DNA from: Rhabdothermincola sediminis
GTDB taxonomy: Bacteria; Actinomycetota; Acidimicrobiia; Acidimicrobiales; Acidimicrobilacustridaceae
Assembly (NCBI RefSeq): GCF_014805525.1
Contig: NZ_JACFSZ010000007.1
Coordinates: forward strand, 1-64,000
Direction: 5' to 3'
DNA: 64,000 nt
Below the pieces are notes generated by a model. That model made no database searches. It had not been told where the DNA came from and saw only the letters and a program-made list of their open reading frames with translations. Within the stretch, counting starts at the first letter, position 1; each line of letters opens with the position of its first letter. The position numbers and the translations under genes are program-made. Positions 26,448 to 34,904 of this stretch are shown piece by piece.

Positions 26448-27458
26448 ATGACCCGTACCCTGCTCGACGTCGGCGCGGCCGTGACCACCCGCTTCACCTG
26501 GAATTACGTGCAGGACCGACCCGCGCTCACCAAGCTCTACGAGAAGGGCAAGGTCTCCCAGTGGAACGCCACCACCGACATCGACTGGACACCCGAGGTC
26601 AACTTCGGTGACCCGGACCCGGACCTGACCGACGAGGACCGGGCGATGATCGACGGGTTCATGGGCTTCGACCAGCCCGATTCCCCGTTCTACGGCTTGA
26701 ACCAGGCAGAGCGGACCGCGATCGCCTGGGAGTTCCAGAGCTGGATGGTGAGCCAGTTCATGCACGGCGAGCAGGGCGCGCTGGTCGCCACCGCCCGCTT
26801 GGTGGAGACGGTGCCGGACATCGACGCCAAGTACTACGCCGCCAACCAGGTCGCCGACGAGGCCCGACACGTCGAAGCGTACGCCAAGTACCTCAACGAG
26901 AAGCTCGGCCAGCACTACGAGATCAGCCGACCGCTCGAGTCGCTGCTGATCGACATCATGACCGAGCGGCGGTGGGACATCACCTACCTCGGCATGCAGA
27001 TCATGGTGGAGGGGTTGGCGCTGGCCGCGTTCGGTCTCGGCAACGTGCTGTTCCGCGACCCGGTGATCAAGCAGATCACCGACTACGTCATGCGCGACGA
27101 GGCCCGCCACGTGGCCTTCGGTGTGCTCTCGCTCCAGGATTTCCTCCCCCAGCTCAGCGCGGCTGAGCTCGCGGACCGGGAGGAGTTCCTCCTGGAGGCC
27201 ACCGATCTCATGTACCAGCGCTTCCTGCTCGAACAGGTGTGGGAGAAGGTCGGCATCGACGTCGAGGAGGGCAAGCGCTTCGCCGCCACCAATCCTCTGA
27301 TGGTCATCTTCCGCCAGATGCTGTTCTCGAAGATCGTGCCCAACGTGAACAAGCTCGGTCTCCTCACCCCGAAGGTGCGGGAGCGCTTCGAGTCGCTGCA
27401 GGTCATGCAGTTCGCGGGCGCGCCGGACTCCGCCAGCGAGGTCCTGGCCTCGACGTGA
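26448..27458 (+). CDS. Ferritin-like / AurF-type diiron oxygenase-like protein
   Basis: The 336-residue protein carries a full diiron ligand set in a four-helix bundle: Glu in FMHGEQGALVA, ExxH in VADEARHVEAY, Glu in MIVEGLALAAFG-like MVEGLALAAF, and ExxH in RDEARHVAFG. This spacing matches ribonucleotide-reductase-R2-like and p-aminobenzoate N-oxygenase-like proteins. It could be an oxygenase or a desaturase-like enzyme; no reductase partner is adjacent. GGAGGAG lies 7 nt before the ATG. The TetR gene immediately upstream is the likely regulator. Confidence 0.85.
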   Translation: MTRTLLDVGAAVTTRFTWNYVQDRPALTKLYEKGKVSQWNATTDIDWTPEVNFGDPDPDLTDEDRAMIDGFMGFDQPDSPFYGLNQAERTAIAWEFQSWMVSQFMHGEQGALVATARLVETVPDIDAKYYAANQVADEARHVEAYAKYLNEKLGQHYEISRPLESLLIDIMTERRWDITYLGMQIMVEGLALAAFGLGNVLFRDPVIKQITDYVMRDEARHVAFGVLSLQDFLPQLSAAELADREEFLLEATDLMYQRFLLEQVWEKVGIDVEEGKRFAATNPLMVIFRQMLFSKIVPNVNKLGLLTPKVRERFESLQVMQFAGAPDSASEVLAST

Positions 27459-27564
27459 CCTGCCTCACCCACCGAGCTGAGCATCCGCACCCCTGGGCCG
27501 CCGCCGCTCTAGGCTCACGCCACCAGGTCCGTGGGCCAGGGCGGAGAGCAAGGGCAGAACGACG

Positions 27565-27795
27565 ATGCAGCACGTGCTCCAGTTGGCCGAGCCGGTCGAG
27601 TTCGGCGATATCCGGTTGGCCCCCACCAGTGAGCTCGCCGGCCTGGCCGAGCTGAGCCGCCTCCGCGATCACGACAGCATGCTGGATGCCGTCGTGCGGA
27701 TCGCGGCCACGATCAAGGCCGAGGACGACGAGCGCCAACGCGTGGCCGCCCTGCGCGCCGCCTCCGACGCGGTCGCCCTCCCGCGGCGCCGCTGA
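27565..27795 (+). CDS. Small hypothetical protein
   Basis: A 76-residue soluble protein (MQHVLQLAEPVEFGDIRLAP...) with a helical central part rich in charged residues and a tail ending DAVALPRRR. Upstream purines (GGGCGGAGAGCAAGGGC) could serve as a weak ribosome site. It has no recognised domain. The next small gene on the same strand ends with a very similar LPRRR tail, which suggests the two share an origin or that the tail is a binding element. An in-house gene family of Acidimicrobiia is possible, but I cannot verify it. Confidence 0.55.
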   Translation: MQHVLQLAEPVEFGDIRLAPTSELAGLAELSRLRDHDSMLDAVVRIAATIKAEDDERQRVAALRAASDAVALPRRR

Positions 27796-27884
27796 CCGGT
27801 CGGCGCGGGTCCACCAACGTGCCGCGAGCGACATCTAACCTGACCGCACGTACTCGTTCGGGCGGAGGACGAAAGCAGGAGATC

Positions 27885-28094
27885 GTGAACGACCACCCCC
27901 AGCACGTCGATCTGGTCACCCTCGAAGAGGTGCAGCGCCTGCTGCGCGACACCGAGTTCGCGACAGCCGACGATCTCCGCGCCAGCGTGTCGCCGGCCGA
28001 TCTGGCCCGGGTGGTCGATGCCGCGCCCGCCCCGGCTTCCCGCGTCGAGCCCGCAGGTGCCGACGCGCTGGCCCCCCTGCCCCGCCGCCGTTGA
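27885..28094 (+). CDS. Small hypothetical protein
   Basis: GTG at 27885, preceded by AGGA at 27877-27880, gives 69 residues: an N-terminal segment with an HVDLVTLEEVQRLLRDTEF helix, then an Ala/Pro-rich half ending ALAPLPRRR. No known domain is recognised. Its stop overlaps the TTG start of the following gene (TTGA, 28091-28094), so the two are translationally coupled. The C-terminal LPRRR resembles that of the gene 90 nt upstream. Confidence 0.5.
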   Translation: MNDHPQHVDLVTLEEVQRLLRDTEFATADDLRASVSPADLARVVDAAPAPASRVEPAGADALAPLPRRR

Positions 28095-28312
28095 CCGTCG
28101 AGTCGTTCGCAGGAGCCGCGGCAGTGGCACCAAAGCCGGCGGGCACCGCAGGCGCCGACGGGCGCGACCAGGTGATCGACCTCACCACCATCCGCATCGA
28201 CCGCGGCGTCGACCCGTTGACGAAGCTGAGCCCTGAGGAGCGGATGCGCCTGCTCGTGCGGGTGCTCTGCGAGCTGGTCGCCTACGGCGAGCTGGAGCCC
28301 GCCGAACCGTGA
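28091..28312 (+). CDS. Small protein with VRVLC motif
   Basis: A TTG start overlapping the previous stop gives 73 residues. The C-terminal third, EERMRLLVRVLCELVAYGEL, is nearly repeated in the protein encoded convergently at 28364-29497 (ERRRVIVRVLCLLVARSEEE). The shared motif, ER-R-x(2)-VRVLC-x-LVA, is not one I can name. The rest is a low-complexity Ala/Gly N-terminus. It is the last of three small plus-strand genes. Function unknown. Confidence 0.5.
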   Translation: MTVESFAGAAAVAPKPAGTAGADGRDQVIDLTTIRIDRGVDPLTKLSPEERMRLLVRVLCELVAYGELEPAEP

Positions 28313-28363
28313 ACGCCTGACCGTTCGCCCGTCGAGGATCGCCTCCCCCAGCTGCAGGTCGGC

Positions 28364-29497
28364 TCAGCGTCGTGCCCGGGCCAGACGACGGCGGGCAGGA
28401 AGGTCGTCGAGGTCGTCGTTCACGGGCAGCGGCCAGCTGCGGGCTGGCCGGGGCCCGGGGTCGTGGGAATCCGCAGGAGCCGGATCGCCAGCTCGCTCCT
28501 CCTCGGAACGGGCGACGAGCAGGCACAGGACCCGCACGATGACCCGTCGGCGCTCCAGGTCGGGCAGGTTCGCGAAGTGCGTGAGCTGCCCGGGACGCTG
28601 CGGAACCTGGTCCGAGAAGAGGATGAGCTCCTCGACGGGCTCTGGACCCCGACGATCCGAGCGCTCGACGAGGTCGCTGAGCGCGTGGACCACCTCGCCC
28701 TCGTCGATGTCCTCGCGCTCCACGACCTCGGCCGCCACCTCGGCCGCGTCCTGCTCGCTGACACCGAGTCGCTGGATGAGCGCCTGCAGGACCTCGTCGA
28801 CGTCGGCATCGAGGCCAGCATCGACGTCATCATCGACCGACGCCCCCGCAGGATCGGGCGGATCGAGCGCTGCGTCCTCGAGCACGACGATCGGTTCCCC
28901 GGCGTCGAGCACGATGATCGGCTCCGCGGCACCCTCGCCGCCGTCCACCCCGACAGCCTCGGTCGCGGCGGGTGCGGTCCGGTCCGGTGCCGCGGGTTGC
29001 GGGTCCGCCGGCATGACCGCGGCGGTGGGCTCTACGGCCGGCTCGACGACCGGCTCGACGACCGGCCCTGGTACCGACTCCGGTGCCGGCACCACGGGCG
29101 ATTCGACCGCAGCCGGCGCCTCCGGCACGCGGGGCGCCGATGGCTCAACCAGGTGTGCCGGCTTGCGGGGCACGGTCGGCTGGTAGGCCGGCGCGCTGTG
29201 GCGTACCCGCTGACCGGGGGCACGGAAGCGGTCCACCGCCGGCTCATCCTCGTCGCCGACTGGATCGCCGCCGTGTGCCCTGCCGTTCTCGTCGCCCTGG
29301 CGGTCCGTGCCACTCCCGGCGTCGGCTCGGTCGAGCGGTGAGGCCTGGGGCGCCGGCGCGGCACCGGTTCCCTGGAGGCGACTGGACACGTCGACCAGAT
29401 CATTCCGATCATCGACAGGAGTGACCCGCGAACGCAGCACGACGAACGTGACGACACCTGCCACCGCCAGCACCGCCACCAACGCGACTGCGACCAT
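28364..29497 (-). CDS. Membrane-anchored, Pro/Ala-rich acidic protein of unknown function
   Basis: The 377-residue product has an N-terminal membrane segment (VALVAVLAVAGVVTFVVL), then about 200 residues of low-complexity Pro/Ala/Glu/Asp sequence (e.g. PVVEPVVEPAVEPTAAVMPA) and a C-terminal folded part. That part contains ALIQRLGVSEQDAAEVAAEV and LPDLERRRVIVRVLCLLVAR; the latter shares its VRVLC-x-LVA motif with the small convergent protein at 28091-28312. It looks like an anchored linker displaying a helical domain. The start could also be GTG nearby. No enzyme motif is seen. Confidence 0.65.
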   Translation of the reverse strand: MVAVALVAVLAVAGVVTFVVLRSRVTPVDDRNDLVDVSSRLQGTGAAPAPQASPLDRADAGSGTDRQGDENGRAHGGDPVGDEDEPAVDRFRAPGQRVRHSAPAYQPTVPRKPAHLVEPSAPRVPEAPAAVESPVVPAPESVPGPVVEPVVEPAVEPTAAVMPADPQPAAPDRTAPAATEAVGVDGGEGAAEPIIVLDAGEPIVVLEDAALDPPDPAGASVDDDVDAGLDADVDEVLQALIQRLGVSEQDAAEVAAEVVEREDIDEGEVVHALSDLVERSDRRGPEPVEELILFSDQVPQRPGQLTHFANLPDLERRRVIVRVLCLLVARSEEERAGDPAPADSHDPGPRPARSWPLPVNDDLDDLPARRRLARARR

Positions 29498-29614
29498 CTG
29501 TCACCCGATCCGAGATCGGGAAGCATCGCTCTCGCGACACGCTTCCGCCCGACTGATGGGCTCCTTTCTAGCGCAGCCGGGCCGGCTCGGCCATGCACAC
29601 GCCCCCGCGCCGGC

Positions 29615-29875
29615 TCAACCGGCCTGGGCCCGCAGCTTGTCCTTGAGCTCCTCCCAGCGCTGCGGGCTCCCGCCTCCGGCGGTGAACAGCTCGAGCGCTT
29701 TCCACTCGGGCGCCTCGTAATCCTTCTGCACGGTGTCGACGGGCACCTCGGTCCCGTCCAGCGCCACCTGCAAGCACGGCCAGGCAGCAGGATCGTCCCC
29801 GCGGCGTAGGAAGATACGGATCTGTTCCGCTTCGCCCTGCTCGTCGGCCAGGATCAGAAAGGTCCACCGCTCCAT
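29615..29875 (-). CDS. Small hypothetical protein
   Basis: An 86-residue soluble protein, MERWTFLILADEQGEAEQIR, with alternating strand and helix potential and a short Gly-rich loop (LFTAGGGSP) before a C-terminal helix (RWEELKDKLRAQ). No cysteines other than one, no recognised domain. It is 16 nt downstream of the next gene on the minus strand, with GAGAGGAGC before its ATG as a ribosome site. The three minus-strand genes from 30209 to 28364 may form one transcript. Confidence 0.55.
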   Translation of the reverse strand: MERWTFLILADEQGEAEQIRIFLRRGDDPAAWPCLQVALDGTEVPVDTVQKDYEAPEWKALELFTAGGGSPQRWEELKDKLRAQAG

Positions 29876-29891
29876 GAGCGCTCCTCTCGCG

Positions 29892-30209
29892 TCAGCGGCG
29901 CATGCCGATCGGGAACTCGATGGTGTCGGCGATGTGGCGCATGAGCTCGGCGAGCCCGTTCACCAGCAGCTGCGGCTCGCCGCCGTTCGCCGCGACCTCG
30001 CGCAACACCGGGCGAACCTGGGTGCTGATGAAGTCACCGAAGACGGCGACGAACCCGGCGGAGATCTGCCGCCCTTCCTCGGAGTCGTTCAGCACGGCCC
30101 GCTCGATCTCGATCGGGTCGAGGTCCAGCGGGGCCAGATCGGCAGCGTCTTCTTCGTCGCCCACACGAACCTTGTCGGCCCTCGCCGAGCCCGATTCAAG
30201 CTCCGTCAC
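29892..30209 (-). CDS. Small hypothetical protein
   Basis: A 105-residue acidic protein. The N-terminal half is disordered and Asp/Glu rich (VGDEEDAADLAPLDLDPIEI); the C-terminal half is helical (ISAGFVAVFGDFISTQVRPV, LVNGLAELMRHIADTIEFPI). No known domain is recognised. It begins a minus-strand run and is divergent from the PAS histidine kinase gene, 85 nt apart, so the promoters of both lie in 30210-30294. Confidence 0.55.
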   Translation of the reverse strand: MTELESGSARADKVRVGDEEDAADLAPLDLDPIEIERAVLNDSEEGRQISAGFVAVFGDFISTQVRPVLREVAANGGEPQLLVNGLAELMRHIADTIEFPIGMRR

Positions 30210-30294
30210 GGAAAATCCCCCACCGATCCTGCTCAGGCGAGCCGACCGTTAGGCTTCGTGACGCCGACACGGTGCGCTCCCGAGGCAGGAACCA

Positions 30295-32217
30295 GTGGCA
30301 GACGAGCAACCAGCATCCCCCGGCCACACGATGACGGCGGTGAGCGGGGAGACATCGTCGCGGCCCTACCCGGCGATGGTTGAGGAGCTCAGCGGTGACT
30401 TCGCCTGGGCGGTCGTGGAGGTCGCACCGGACGGCATCCTGATCACCGACGACGCCGGCACCATCGTGCTCGCCAACCATCGAACGGAGGAACTGTTCGG
30501 CTACGCGCCGGGAGAGCTGCTGGGCCGACCGGTCGAGATACTGCTCCCCGACGAGTCGCGCAGCGTGCACCGCGCACACCGCACCCGCTACCGAGCCGAG
30601 CCCCGGACTCGGGCGATGGGGTCGGGACTGGACCTGCGAGGGCGCCGCCGGGACGGCACTGTGTTCCCGGTGGAGATCAGTCTGAGCCCGCTCTCCCAGG
30701 ACGGTGAGCTGCGGGTGATCGCGGTGATCCGAGACATCAGCGACCGGATCGCGGCCGAAGAGGAGAACCGCCGGATCCGCGCCACCCTCGATGCGACGCA
30801 CGACGGGGTCTTCATCTTCGATCCGGTGACCCTTCGTCACTCATACGTGAACCTCGGGGCGATCGAGCAGACCGGTTACACGGAAGCCCAACTGCTGGAG
30901 ATGACACCGGTACATCTCAACCCGGAGCTCGACGAGCGAGCCTTCCGCGAGGTGCTCGCCCCGCTGCTGTCCGGCGAGGTCTCGGCCCGCACGCTCACCA
31001 CGGTGCACCGCCGATCCGACGGCACCGACGTGCCGGTAGAGGTGCTGGTGCAATACCCACCGGTCCAGAACGAGTCCTCCCGTCCGGTCGTGGCGATCGT
31101 GCGCGACATCTCCGACCGCATGGAGGCCGACCGCGCCATCCGCCAGAGCGAGGAGCGCATGCGCACCCTCTACCGGGTCGCGTCCGAGCTGCGTATCGGT
31201 TCCGACGAACAATTCCGTGAGACGGTCCACGCGGCGGCCGTGCTGCTCGGCGTCGACGGCGGGTTCCTCGCCCGCATCGAAGAGGGAACGCCCCGGGTCT
31301 TGCAGTCCTGGGACGCCTGCGATCCCGCCCCTTCCGACCTCCCCACCGAGCTGGTGGCGCTGTCCCTGCAGACGGTCGCCGCGAACGACGTGACGGTACG
31401 CGACGGATCGAGCAGTTTCATCGGGGCCCCGATCGAGGTGGACGGCAACCCGTTCGGGGTCATCGCCTTCTACCGGGCCACCCCACGTGAGGAGCCGTGG
31501 TCGGTCGCCGACCGAGACTTCGTCCGCTTGCTCGCCAACTGGTTGGCACGCACGATCGAGCGCAACCTCACCGAGGACGCACTCCTCCTGGCTCAGCAGG
31601 ACCTCGCCGTCACGGAAGACCGCGAGCGCATCGCCAGAGACCTCCACGACACGGTGATCCAGCGCCTGTTCGCTGCGGGGATGGGCTTGCAGAGCACGAT
31701 CAGCAGGGTCGCTGATCCGGGCGCCCGGGAGCGCCTGGAGCAGGCCGTCGACGATCTCGATGAGACCATTCGAGAGATCCGCACCGCCATCTTCGGGCTC
31801 CAGGCTCCACCCGACGGGGGCCCGGGGCTCCGAGGCGACATCGTGCGCATCACCAACGGGGCGAGGGAGGCGTTGGGCTTCTCCCCGCGGGTGCAGTTCA
31901 GCGGAGCGATCGAGAGCATCCCGGCCAGAGTGGCCGAACACCTGCTGCCGACGCTGCGGGAGGCGCTCACCAACGTCGCCAAGCACGCGCAGGCCAGCGC
32001 CGTGCGGGTGTCGATCGAGGTCGACCGGGAGGTACGCCTCCGGGTGACCGATAACGGCGTCGGGCCGGGAGAGGACGTCGCCGGTGGGCACGGGGTGCCG
32101 AACCTGCGCGCCCGGGCCGAGGAACTCGGCGGCACGTTCTCCCTCGGCTCGGCGCCCACGGGCGGCACACTCCTGGAGTGGTGCGTACCCGTCGAGCGTG
32201 ACGGCGACGGAACCTGA
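30295..32217 (+). CDS. PAS-PAS-GAF sensor histidine kinase (NarL/DevS type)
   Basis: The 640-residue protein has PAS 1 (about 30-150, DGILITDDAGTIVLANHRTE), PAS 2 (about 155-285, ATHDGVFIFDPVTLRHSYVN), a GAF-like domain (about 300-430), a HisKA_3 dimerisation helix with phosphoacceptor H451 in RIARDLHDTVIQRLFAAGMG, and a HATPase_c domain with TDNGVGPGEDVAGGHG (N and G boxes). The H-box is almost that of mycobacterial DevS/DosT. No membrane segment is present, so it is probably cytoplasmic. No cognate response regulator is adjacent, and the signal is unknown. Start is GTG. Confidence 0.92.
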   Translation: MADEQPASPGHTMTAVSGETSSRPYPAMVEELSGDFAWAVVEVAPDGILITDDAGTIVLANHRTEELFGYAPGELLGRPVEILLPDESRSVHRAHRTRYRAEPRTRAMGSGLDLRGRRRDGTVFPVEISLSPLSQDGELRVIAVIRDISDRIAAEEENRRIRATLDATHDGVFIFDPVTLRHSYVNLGAIEQTGYTEAQLLEMTPVHLNPELDERAFREVLAPLLSGEVSARTLTTVHRRSDGTDVPVEVLVQYPPVQNESSRPVVAIVRDISDRMEADRAIRQSEERMRTLYRVASELRIGSDEQFRETVHAAAVLLGVDGGFLARIEEGTPRVLQSWDACDPAPSDLPTELVALSLQTVAANDVTVRDGSSSFIGAPIEVDGNPFGVIAFYRATPREEPWSVADRDFVRLLANWLARTIERNLTEDALLLAQQDLAVTEDRERIARDLHDTVIQRLFAAGMGLQSTISRVADPGARERLEQAVDDLDETIREIRTAIFGLQAPPDGGPGLRGDIVRITNGAREALGFSPRVQFSGAIESIPARVAEHLLPTLREALTNVAKHAQASAVRVSIEVDREVRLRVTDNGVGPGEDVAGGHGVPNLRARAEELGGTFSLGSAPTGGTLLEWCVPVERDGDGT

Positions 32218-32241
32218 CCAGCGTTCCCCCGGCCCGGTGAG

Positions 32242-33012
32242 ATGATCGGTCGCATGGCGCCGTGGCCCTCGTTCGTCTTCGCCGGCATCGTGGTCGGTCT
32301 GCTGATGGGGGTGTTCGGGGTCGGTGGCTCCTCCGTCGCCACACCTGTGCTCGCGATCCTCGGGGCACCCGGCCTGATCGCGGTCGCATCCCCGCTGCCG
32401 GCCACCATCCCCTCCGCACTGGTGGCCGCTGCGCCGTACGTACGATCCGGTGAGAGCCGGCCCCGAGCAGCCGCGTGGTCGCTGGTAGGAGGTGTGCCGG
32501 CCGCCATCGTGGGAGGGCTCCTCTCTCAGGTCATCGGCGGTCCCGTACTGCTCGTCCTGTCGGGCATCGTGTTGATCGTCATCGGGATCCGGGTGCTGTT
32601 CCCCATCAGTGAAGCCACGCGCACAGCGGGCACCGCCCGGCGGCAGAACCGCCCCTTGCTCGTCGCGACCATGGCGGGCATCGGTCTGTTCACCGGGCTG
32701 CTCGCCAACGGCGGGGGCTTCCTGCTGGTGCCGGTCTACCTGTTCCTGTTCGGCTTGCGGATGCGCCAGGCAGTGGGCACGAGCCTGCTGGTCATCGCCG
32801 TGATGTCGATACCGACCCTGGGCACCCACATGGCGCTCGGACACATCGACTGGACGGTTGCGGGGACCTTCGCCGCGGGGTTGCTGCCCGGGGCCGCGAT
32901 CGGTGCGCGCCTCGCACACCGCCTGGAAGGCCCCACGATCCGCCGAGCGTTCGGGTGGTTCCTCGTCGTCTTCGGTATCGCCTTCACGCTCTACCGGCTA
33001 TCCCGGGCCTGA
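32242..33012 (+). CDS. TauE/SafE family transporter (sulfite exporter type)
   Basis: The 256-residue membrane protein contains two repeats typical of TauE/SafE: GIVVGLLMGVFGVGGSSVAT at the start and GIGLFTGLLANGGGFLLVPV in the second half, with about eight helices. Family members export sulfite, sulfoacetate or other organic sulfonates, or other anions; the substrate is unassigned here. Start is uncertain between ATG 32242 and ATG 32254; no convincing ribosome site is visible for either. It follows the histidine kinase gene by 24 nt and may be its co-transcribed target. Confidence 0.85.
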   Translation: MIGRMAPWPSFVFAGIVVGLLMGVFGVGGSSVATPVLAILGAPGLIAVASPLPATIPSALVAAAPYVRSGESRPRAAAWSLVGGVPAAIVGGLLSQVIGGPVLLVLSGIVLIVIGIRVLFPISEATRTAGTARRQNRPLLVATMAGIGLFTGLLANGGGFLLVPVYLFLFGLRMRQAVGTSLLVIAVMSIPTLGTHMALGHIDWTVAGTFAAGLLPGAAIGARLAHRLEGPTIRRAFGWFLVVFGIAFTLYRLSRA

Positions 33013-33089
33013 GCGCCCGCCCGAGTCGCCCCTGCGGTTGAACCCCGCGGGCCAGTCATGAGCGTTTCCACCATCGCGGAGAAGGGAGC

Positions 33090-33522
33090 GTGAAGCCGCT
33101 AGCACAGCAACCCTCACCGACGCCGCCAAGGCCCTGCTAGCCGAACCGGTGATCGCCAACCTGGCCACGATCAGCCCCGACGGGAGCCCACACGTGACGC
33201 CGGTGTGGATCGACGTCGAGGGTGACGACCTGGTCATGAACACCGCCGACGGTCGAGCCAAGGTCGACAACCTGCGCCACCGACCCTGCGCCACCGACCG
33301 AAGGTGGCGATCTCGGTGGTCGACCCTCACGACCCGTATCGGGTGCTCGCCGTGCAAGGCGTGGTGACCGAAATCACCGACCAGGGCGCGGACGCGCACA
33401 TCGACCGCCTGGCCCGCAAGTACCTCGGGGTCGCCACCTACCCGATGCGCAGACCAGGTGAGCGGCGACTCAAGGTCCTCATCAAGCCCGAACGGATCCT
33501 CATGCAACCCACCGACGGCTGA
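33090..33522 (+). pseudogene. PPOX-fold F420-dependent reductase gene, disrupted by a 14-bp duplication
   Basis: Three reading frames together give one PPOX-type protein: TLTDAAKALLAEPVIANLAT, ISPDGSPHVTPVWIDVEG, RAKVDNLRHRP, then KVAISVVDPHDPYRVLAVQG to the C-terminus. This resembles F420-binding PPOX proteins (TIGR03618 type). The middle break is caused by a perfect 14-bp tandem duplication (33271-33298); deleting one copy joins the frames as VDNLRHRPKVAISVVD. A second shift separates the GTG at 33090 from the TLTDAAK frame, so the 5' end is also damaged or the start lies elsewhere. The product as written would be short and inactive. Confidence 0.75.
33271..33298 (+). repeat. 14-bp perfect tandem duplication inside the PPOX pseudogene
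   Basis: CCTGCGCCACCGAC occurs twice in a row (33271-33284 and 33285-33298). Fourteen is not a multiple of three, so this alone accounts for the downstream frameshift. Confidence 0.93.
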
Positions 33523-33566
33523 GGGGCGCCCTGGTACCAGGCAGCAGCGCTCGCGAGCGATTCGGC

Positions 33567-34865
33567 TCACACCGCCGTGCCTTCCACGGCGTGTCGGCCA
33601 CCCCGGCGGCCGAGGACCTCGAGGGTCCCGAGCACGACGAGCGCCACGAGCAGGATGCCGAAGACCACGGTAGCGGTCGGCTGGTACCAGGCGATGAGCA
33701 CGACGACCGCGATCACCCCGGTCGCGACCCGCAGCGCGGCGAGGTTGCGGGCCACGAACGCGCCCACCGGACCGAAGTCCATCCCACGCTCACCGGCCTC
33801 CTCCCCGACGCGGCCCAGCACGCCCGACACCGTCCGGCGCAGCCGCTGCGCCGCATCGGAGGGCCCGAGCACCGCAGCGCCGGCGAACACGATCACCGAG
33901 AGGGCGAGCACGGCACGAGCGCTCTGGCGGAGGAAGCGAATGATGGTGTCGAAGAACGCGGCCGCCGCATCCGGTGGCAGGACGCTCGATGGCATCGCCG
34001 CCAGGTACACCGTTCGACCGACGGTGATCAGCAGCAGGAACACGACCATGGCGGCGGTGATGCCCCCGCCAGCCCACAGCAGCCCTCGACGCCGATCCGG
34101 CATGGCCACCACACCGGCCGTGAGCACCAACACGGTCAGCCAGGGCAACACGTTCGCGACCTTGTCGAAGGTGTCGAACGCGAGCTGGGCGCGAGCGATG
34201 TCATCGGAGCGGAAGACCTCGATGGTGAGTGCGTCGTCGGGCAGCCGCACGCTGGCGAACAGATCGATTCCTGCGGCCTGCAACCGCCGGTTCACCTCGT
34301 TGAGGATCCCCGACAGGTCCACGGAAACCGCGCCGTCCCGGGCCTGGAGCGCGGCGCTCCCCCGGCCCGTCAGGACCGCGACGAGCTGGTCGTGCGCGAA
34401 GCGGTTGGCCTGCACCCACACCAGCTCGAACTGCTCGCTCGCCAGCACCCCTTCGACCGCCTGCCGCACGGTCTGCTCGATCGCCGACGTGAGCGGGCCA
34501 GCGAGGAACTGCGCCCGCTCGGGGAGCGATTCCGCCACCAGCCGGGGGACGTCGACCTGCGCGAACAGGGCCTGCGTGATCCGGTCGGCCACCACCGCCT
34601 GGATGGCCGGATCCGAGGCGAGGGGGGCCACGGTCCGGACGTAGCGATCGGTGTCGGCGATCTGGTTCCGAGTCCACACCGCGAGCACCGAGATCGGGGC
34701 GAGCAGGCTCCCCACGGCGAACAGCGCCACCGCGGCGAGAACCCTGCCGCTGCGACGGCGATCAGCGCGCGGTCGCGACGCCAAGGCCGCTTCGAGCTCG
34801 GCGTTCCGGCGGCGCAGCCGTTCGACCTCCCGCACCAGGGCGTCTGGATCGCCGGTGGAGCTCAC
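33567..34865 (-). CDS. Conserved integral membrane protein with long extracytoplasmic loop
   Basis: The 432-residue protein starts with a short coiled coil (ALVREVERLRRRNAELEAAL), a membrane helix (VLAAVALFAVGSLLAPISVLA), a roughly 180-residue soluble loop (residues 70-250) and then several helices (LPWLTVLVLTAGVVAM, GGGITAAMVVFLLLITVG, ALSVIVFAGAAVLG, ATGVIAVVVLIAWY). The loop contains VADRITQALFAQVDVPRLVA and similar amphipathic segments. Similar proteins are common in Actinobacteria but unassigned. Its start is at an ATG close to the divergent-side boundary with carbonic anhydrase, 39 nt from that gene's stop. Confidence 0.8.
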   Translation of the reverse strand: MSSTGDPDALVREVERLRRRNAELEAALASRPRADRRRSGRVLAAVALFAVGSLLAPISVLAVWTRNQIADTDRYVRTVAPLASDPAIQAVVADRITQALFAQVDVPRLVAESLPERAQFLAGPLTSAIEQTVRQAVEGVLASEQFELVWVQANRFAHDQLVAVLTGRGSAALQARDGAVSVDLSGILNEVNRRLQAAGIDLFASVRLPDDALTIEVFRSDDIARAQLAFDTFDKVANVLPWLTVLVLTAGVVAMPDRRRGLLWAGGGITAAMVVFLLLITVGRTVYLAAMPSSVLPPDAAAAFFDTIIRFLRQSARAVLALSVIVFAGAAVLGPSDAAQRLRRTVSGVLGRVGEEAGERGMDFGPVGAFVARNLAALRVATGVIAVVVLIAWYQPTATVVFGILLVALVVLGTLEVLGRRGGRHAVEGTAV

Positions 34866-34904
34866 GGGCGCCGAGCGTACCTGGCGTCCCCCGATGGGAG
34901 CCGG

